Assembly: GCA_947307005.1 (NCBI GenBank)
Contig: CAMZHY010000105.1
Coordinates: forward strand, 1-9,507
Length of the DNA: 9,507 nucleotides
Source: an uncultured Planctomycetaceae bacterium
Lineage (GTDB): Bacteria > Planctomycetota > Planctomycetia > Pirellulales > Thermoguttaceae
Direction of reading: 5' to 3'
The notes beneath the pieces were generated by a model, which saw only the letters and a program-made list of their open reading frames with translations, was not told the origin of the DNA and made no database searches. The number at the start of each line of letters is the position of its first letter. The stretch's first letter is position 1. The translations under genes were made by a program, and so were the position numbers. Shown here one piece after another: positions 5,211 to 9,507 of this stretch.

Positions 5211-8200
5211 TCAGGCGCTCTTGACCTGAACGAAGAGGGCGACCTCGTCGCCGTCGATCTTCAAGGTCGTCGGCTCGACGCCGGGGAGCGCCTCGAATTT
5301 CAGCTCGACCGCGAGGGTCTCGCCCTTGATGTAGTCGGCGTGCGCAATCGCGGCGTCGCGAATCGCGTCCGAGTTCGTCGAAATTCCGACGACGACGCGA
5401 TCCGTGTATTCGCAGTTAAGCTCTTTGCGACGGTCTTGGACGGCGCGAACGAGCTCGCGCGCGCGTCCCTCCGCGATCAGCGCGGGCGTGAGTTCCGTCG
5501 CGAGCGCGACGACGCAGCCCGCGCCCTGCGCGGCGGCGAACCCTTCCTTCGCGAGAAGTCGAATCTGGACTTCGTCGGCGGCGAGCGAAACGGTCGATCC
5601 GTCGGAGAGCGCGACGGAAAGCGCGCCCGTCTTGGTCATTTCCGCGTTCGCGGCGGCGCCGTCGAGTTCGCCGAGCGCCTTCTTAACGAGGGGCAGCTGT
5701 TTTCCGAGTTTCGGACCGAGCTTCTTGAAGTCTGGAACGATCGCGTACGAAACGTATTCGTCGGCGCGTTCGACGAAGCTCACGTTCTTAACGTTAAGCT
5801 CCTCTTTGATGAGCTCGACGTACTCTTTGATCGCGTCGACCGCGTCGGGGTCGGCGAGAACGACCTCGATTCCCGACAAAGGCTGGCGCACCTTGAGTTT
5901 CGCGCCCATGCGCGCGTTGCGGCCGAGGGAGACGATCTCGCGAACGTCCGCCATTCTTCGGGCGAGCGCGGAGTCGCAAACGGTCTCGTCGGCGACGGGA
6001 TAGGACGCCCAGTGGACGCTTGCGAGCGTCGCGTCGCCGAAGTTCTCGGTCGTCTGAAGCCAGATGCGCTCCGCGATGAAGGGCGTGAAGGGCGCGATCA
6101 GTTTCGAGAGCGTCGCGAGACATTCGTAGAGCGTCCAATACGCGTCGGCTTTCGCCGCGGACGCCTCGCCGGACCAGAAGCGGTCGCGACTGCGGCGAAC
6201 GTACCAGTTCGAGAGGGAGTCGACGAATTCCGTCAGTCGTCCGCAGGCGGCGAAATGGTCGTACGCTTCGAGCTTCGCGTCGACAAACGCGACCGTCGCG
6301 TTGAGCTCGCCGATAATCCAGCGGTCAAGTTCGTCGCGCTCCGCGTAGGGGCGGAACGACTTGGCCGTCGCGAGAACGGCGGGCTTAAGGTCGCCCCCCG
6401 CCGCCTTCACGGCGTCGAGGTCGAGTTCTTTCTCGGGCGCAAACCCGTCGATCTTCTGGTAGACCTTGAAGAAGGAGACGACGTTCCATAGACGCAACAT
6501 GAACTCAGGCATGCTGTCCTTGATCGAGTTCTCGCTGTAGACGATCGAGTTCCACGGCGCCTGATTCGCGAAGAAATACCATCTCAGCGCGTCGGCGCCG
6601 TATTTGTCGAAGATTTCCTTCGGACGACGGTAGTTCTTGAGCGACTTCGACATTTTGCCGACGCGCTTCGAGAATTTCCCCTTGCCGAACGCCTCGAGCG
6701 CCTCTTGTTCCGAAAGGCGAATATCGAGCTTATCCGCGTTGTTCTCGTACCATTCCGCGAGCATGAGTCCGAGGACGATGCAGTTCTTGAACGGGTGCGG
6801 GAAATCGCGGGAGATTCCAAGCTTCTTATTGTTCTCCTCGTCGCCGAAGAGGAGCGTGGAGATCGCGACCTGCGAATAGAACCATCCGCGGGTCTGGTCG
6901 ATCGCCTCGCTGATGAAATCGGCGGGGAAGTTCGACTCGAACTTCTCGCGAGACCCTTCGACGTGGGGATACCCGAACTGCGCGAAAGGCATCGAACCGG
7001 AGTCGAACCAGCAGTCGATCACTTCGGGAACGCGGCGCATCCTCTTGCCGGGCGCCTTCGGAGAATCGTAGGTTATCGCGTCGATATAGGGCTTGTGAAC
7101 GCGCAGATGGTCCCAAAGTTCCTCGTCCTTCTCGGACCAGTCGGCGCCCTTCTCCGCTTTCGCAGCGTCGCGCGCCTTCTCCCAGACCTCGACGCCCGTC
7201 GCGCCCGGTTTGGCGAGCAGTTCGTCGTAGGAGCCGATCGCTTCCTGATAGCCGGTCTCTTCGCAGACCCAAACCGGAAGCGGCGTGCCCCAATATCGCT
7301 CGCGGGAGAGCGCCCAGTCGACGTTGCCCGCGAGGAAGTTGCCGAACCGTCCGTCGCGAATATGCTCGGGATACCATTTGATCTCGGCGTTGTTCGCGAG
7401 CATCTTGTCGACGAATTGCGTCGTGCGCAGGAACCAGCTGCGGCGCGGATACTGGATGAGCGGGTCGTTCGGCGCGCGCCAGCAGAAGGGATAGTCGTGG
7501 AGATACTGCTCCTGCCAGTAGAGGATTCCGCGCTCCTTCATGTTGCGAATAATATCGCGGTCGGCGTCTTTAACCCAAACGCCTTCGCACATGGGGAAAT
7601 CGCTCGTGAACTTGCCGTTCGGCGCGACGGCGCAGATCATCTCCGGCCCCTGACCGTCGACGAATCGCCGCTGCTGTTCGACGAGCGAGTTGAAGTCGTC
7701 TTCGCCGAACGCGCCCGCCTGGTGCACCAGCCCCGTTCCCGATTCGGTCGTGACGTAAGTCGCGGGAATCACGCGCCATGCGCGGTAAAGTTCGCCGCCG
7801 TCTTTGAGCGCGCCTTTGAGTTCGCCCTGCGTCTTATGATAGCAGTCGAAAGGCGGGACGTAACGCATGTCGAGGAGTTCCGACCCTTTGCAGGTAAAGA
7901 GAACCTTCGTGGTCGCTTTGATCTTCGACGCGACGGTTTCGACAAGACACGACGTCACGAGCATCGCGCGGTCGTCTTCGACGCCCTCTTTCGTGACGAG
8001 TTTGATCGCGGAATATTCAAGTTCCGGGTGGACGGCGACGAACTGGTTGCTCGGAAGCGTCCACGGCGTCGTCGTCCAGACGAGGAGATCGAGATTGTCC
8101 CATTTGGAGTCGCCCGTCTCGTTGACAAGCGGGCACCGGACGAAAACGCTAGGATCGCCGACTTGACGGTAGCCCTGCCCGACCTCGCCGGACGAGAGCG

Positions 8201-8810
8201 CGGTGCCCCCTTGCGCCCACCACCAGACGATCTTGTGTCCCTGATAGAGAAGCCCGCGATCGAAGAAGTTCTTGAGCGCGAACCAGACGCTTTCGACGAA
8301 AGAACGGTGGTACGTGACGTACGCGGCGCCCAGATCGACCCAGAACCCGATGCGTTCGGTCAGTTCTTCCCACTGCGTCGTATAGCGGAAGACGTTGTCG
8401 ATGCAACGGTGAACGAACGGCTCGATTCCGAAGCGTTCGATCTCTTCCTTCGAGTTCTCGGAAATCAGTCCCTCGCTTACAAGTTCCTTTCCGACCTCGA
8501 CTTCGACGGGCAGTCCGTGCGTGTCCCAGCCCGCCTTGCGCTCGCAGAAATACCCCTTCATCGTCTTATAGCGAGGATAGAGGTCCTTCATTGCGCGCGT
8601 GAGACAGTGACCGGGGTGCGGGACGCCGTTGGCGGTCGGCGGTCCTTCGTAGAAGACGAAAGACCCGATATTGTCGGCGCGACGGCGCTTAAGGGATTCC
8701 TGATAGACGTTCAGTTCGCGCCATCTCTTGAGGATTAGCTCTTCGTTGCGCGGGAAATCAGCGCCTTGCGACGGCGAAGTTTCGTTGGAAAAGGCTTGTT
8801 CTTCCGACAT
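5211..8810 (-). CDS. ileS: Isoleucyl-tRNA synthetase, eukaryote-like type 2
   Basis: This 1199-residue class I enzyme charges tRNA-Ile with isoleucine and edits misactivated valine. Visible parts in order: first half of the Rossmann fold with the HIGH-type motif HPGH (65-68) in GPPTANGVPHPGH and WDTHGLPVE (95-103); CP1 editing domain about 190-450 with TTTPWTLPSN (246-255) and GTGLVHQAGAFGEDD (358-372), where D372 matches the editing aspartate; VIDCWFDSGSMPFAQ (597-611); KMSKS (719-723); and anticodon-binding and C-terminal domains from about 780. NWYVRRSRDRFW (868-879) and the absence of a C-terminal Cys-rich zinc motif mark the type 2 form, shared with eukaryotes and often tolerant of mupirocin. 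It is longer than most type 2 enzymes (about 1040-1100); a charged insert near 528-575 accounts for part of this. The start at 8810 has only a weak GAAAG eight bases upstream but fits the conserved N-terminus. No T-box leader is visible. Confidence 0.98.
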   Translation of the reverse strand: MSEEQAFSNETSPSQGADFPRNEELILKRWRELNVYQESLKRRRADNIGSFVFYEGPPTANGVPHPGHCLTRAMKDLYPRYKTMKGYFCERKAGWDTHGLPVEVEVGKELVSEGLISENSKEEIERFGIEPFVHRCIDNVFRYTTQWEELTERIGFWVDLGAAYVTYHRSFVESVWFALKNFFDRGLLYQGHKIVWWWAQGGTALSSGEVGQGYRQVGDPSVFVRCPLVNETGDSKWDNLDLLVWTTTPWTLPSNQFVAVHPELEYSAIKLVTKEGVEDDRAMLVTSCLVETVASKIKATTKVLFTCKGSELLDMRYVPPFDCYHKTQGELKGALKDGGELYRAWRVIPATYVTTESGTGLVHQAGAFGEDDFNSLVEQQRRFVDGQGPEMICAVAPNGKFTSDFPMCEGVWVKDADRDIIRNMKERGILYWQEQYLHDYPFCWRAPNDPLIQYPRRSWFLRTTQFVDKMLANNAEIKWYPEHIRDGRFGNFLAGNVDWALSRERYWGTPLPVWVCEETGYQEAIGSYDELLAKPGATGVEVWEKARDAAKAEKGADWSEKDEELWDHLRVHKPYIDAITYDSPKAPGKRMRRVPEVIDCWFDSGSMPFAQFGYPHVEGSREKFESNFPADFISEAIDQTRGWFYSQVAISTLLFGDEENNKKLGISRDFPHPFKNCIVLGLMLAEWYENNADKLDIRLSEQEALEAFGKGKFSKRVGKMSKSLKNYRRPKEIFDKYGADALRWYFFANQAPWNSIVYSENSIKDSMPEFMLRLWNVVSFFKVYQKIDGFAPEKELDLDAVKAAGGDLKPAVLATAKSFRPYAERDELDRWIIGELNATVAFVDAKLEAYDHFAACGRLTEFVDSLSNWYVRRSRDRFWSGEASAAKADAYWTLYECLATLSKLIAPFTPFIAERIWLQTTENFGDATLASVHWASYPVADETVCDSALARRMADVREIVSLGRNARMGAKLKVRQPLSGIEVVLADPDAVDAIKEYVELIKEELNVKNVSFVERADEYVSYAIVPDFKKLGPKLGKQLPLVKKALGELDGAAANAEMTKTGALSVALSDGSTVSLAADEVQIRLLAKEGFAAAQGAGCVVALATELTPALIAEGRARELVRAVQDRRKELNCEYTDRVVVGISTNSDAIRDAAIAHADYIKGETLAVELKFEALPGVEPTTLKIDGDEVALFVQVKSA

Positions 8811-8956
8811 AGTAAAACTTTCAAACGCTGTTAAAAATCACGCGCCTGCGACCTGCGGCGAGCGGGATCGCGCGCGTTTCGTTATGTTTCCGTTTCGTGC
8901 GCGAGCGGTTTCGACGTCTATGGAATCCGCCCGCGATAAATTTCCCGCCGGGACGG
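8811..8956 (-). promoter_or_regulatory. Gap between the nucleoside phosphorylase gene and ileS; repeated CGAAACG elements
   Basis: These 146 bases must hold the ileS leader if ileS has its own promoter. The minus strand contains ACGAAACG twice, at 8898-8891 and 8882-8875, with a 16-bp period; the second copy overlaps GAAACGCG (8880-8873), the same core repeated upstream of the protease gene. The last 30 bases before the ileS ATG are AT-rich. I saw no convincing hairpin with a T-run for the end of the upstream gene and no clear promoter boxes, so read-through from the phosphorylase gene into ileS is possible. Confidence 0.35.
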
Positions 8957-9507
8957 TCAGAGGGCTTTCAGGAACCCGGCGACGATCGCGGTCATCTTCG
9001 CTTCCGCCTTGTTCGCGTTCGCGACGACAATTTCATGACTCGTCGGCTCAAGGGAGTCCGGAAGTCCCATGTCGGTGATAATGGAAATCCCGAGAACCTT
9101 CATCCCGGAATGAACGGCGACAATGACTTCGGGCACGGTCGACATGCCGACGACGTCGGCGCCGATTCCGCGCAGGAACCGATATTCCGCGCGCGTCTCG
9201 AAGTTCGGTCCCGCGACGGCGACGTAAACGCCGGTATGCGTATGAATCCCCTTCTCCAGCGCGACCTTGCGCGCCTTCTCGATCAGTTCGTGCGAATAGG
9301 GCTCGAGCATATCGGGAAAACGCGGACCGAGACGTTCGTCGTTCGGACCGATCAGCGGGTTCATTCCCAAGAGGTTGATATGGTCTTCGATAAACATGAC
9401 GTCGCCCGGTCGATACTGCGGGTTAAGCCCGCCGCACGCGTTGGAAACGACGAGCGTCTCGACGCCGAGCGCTTTCATAACGCGGATTGGAAACGTAATC
9501 TGCTTGG
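8957..9507 (-). CDS. Purine nucleoside phosphorylase, trimeric type (C-terminal part)
   Basis: The visible 182 codons are the C-terminal two thirds of a trimeric purine nucleoside phosphorylase, which splits purine nucleosides with phosphate into base and ribose-1-phosphate for salvage. The frame is open to the right edge (KQITFPIRV before the first internal ATG at 9478), so the true start and the phosphate-binding Ser/His/Arg of the N-terminal part lie outside. Family landmarks: SNACGGLNPQYRPGD; DHINLLGMNPLIGPNDERLG; AGPNFETRAE, whose Glu matches human E201; GADVVGMSTVPEVIVAVH, whose Met matches M219; and SHEIV, whose His matches H257. The base-recognition Asn (human N243, in LITN) is replaced by Asp: the sequence reads ISIITDMGL (GAC at 9073-9071). 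Asp at this place occurs in methylthioadenosine phosphorylase, but the FET motif is phosphorylase-like, so I keep the phosphorylase call and leave the base preference open. It lies 146 bp upstream of ileS, same direction. Confidence 0.93.
   Translation of the reverse strand, partial: KQITFPIRVMKALGVETLVVSNACGGLNPQYRPGDVMFIEDHINLLGMNPLIGPNDERLGPRFPDMLEPYSHELIEKARKVALEKGIHTHTGVYVAVAGPNFETRAEYRFLRGIGADVVGMSTVPEVIVAVHSGMKVLGISIITDMGLPDSLEPTSHEIVVANANKAEAKMTAIVAGFLKAL

Noticed and set aside
5340..6491. Plus-strand open frame (383 codons) opposite the 3' half of ileS
   Set aside because: Same Arg/Glu/Val-rich shadow composition; the opposite strand encodes the conserved KMSKS-side and anticodon-binding parts of IleRS.
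6705..8738. Long plus-strand open frame (677 codons) opposite ileS
   Set aside because: Another by-product of codon bias: Arg-rich, no family resemblance and no Shine-Dalgarno site, lying wholly within the well supported ileS.
8811..8956. T-box or other amino-acid-sensing leader upstream of ileS
   Set aside because: The 146-base gap lacks a T-box sequence and an antiterminator/terminator pair, and T-boxes are mostly a Gram-positive device.
4443..9507. A purine-metabolism operon joining the nucleoside phosphorylase and purN
   Set aside because: ileS lies between them, the gaps are 96 and 146 bp, and a terminator-like hairpin separates ileS from purN. Shared pathway alone is not enough.

Overview
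The window holds six genes, all read from the minus strand. In the direction of transcription they are: a purine nucleoside phosphorylase (start beyond the right edge), isoleucyl-tRNA synthetase (ileS), phosphoribosylglycinamide formyltransferase (purN), a sodium:solute symporter, a periplasmic carboxy-terminal processing protease (Prc/Tsp type), and the first 17 codons of a further gene cut by the left edge. All complete genes look intact, with catalytic residues in place. No rRNA, tRNA, CRISPR array, insertion sequence or phage gene was seen.

The DNA is GC-rich, with coding biased to G/C-ending codons and abundant CGA, TCG and GCG triplets. The protease has a lipoprotein-like signal peptide, so the cell probably has a periplasm. 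The IleRS is the eukaryote-like type 2, and its wording around the editing domain, the RGRTL loop of PurN and the VGQGEDG wording of the protease PDZ domain resemble my memory of planctomycete proteins. I suggest Planctomycetota, possibly a host-associated member, but this is an inference without any database search.

Layout: 1-51 truncated CDS; 52-246 intergenic, with a strong intrinsic terminator for the protease gene and a separate 9-bp inverted repeat; 247-2475 protease; 2476-2717 leader with a perfect 14-bp hairpin and repeated GAAACGCG elements; 2718-4331 symporter; 4332-4442 gap with a GC-rich hairpin after purN; 4443-5114 purN; 5115-5210 gap with a terminator-like hairpin after ileS; 5211-8810 ileS; 8811-8956 gap; 8957-9507 nucleoside phosphorylase (3' part). 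No gene-free stretch exceeds 300 bases.

The gaps of about 95-240 bp, several with terminator-like hairpins, argue for mostly separate transcription units rather than one tight operon. The content is housekeeping: purine salvage and synthesis, tRNA charging, solute uptake and envelope proteolysis. I found no clear new system. The observations most worth a check are an Asn-to-Asp change at the base-recognition position of the nucleoside phosphorylase, strong depletion of the palindrome GGCC, and the structured leader of the protease gene.
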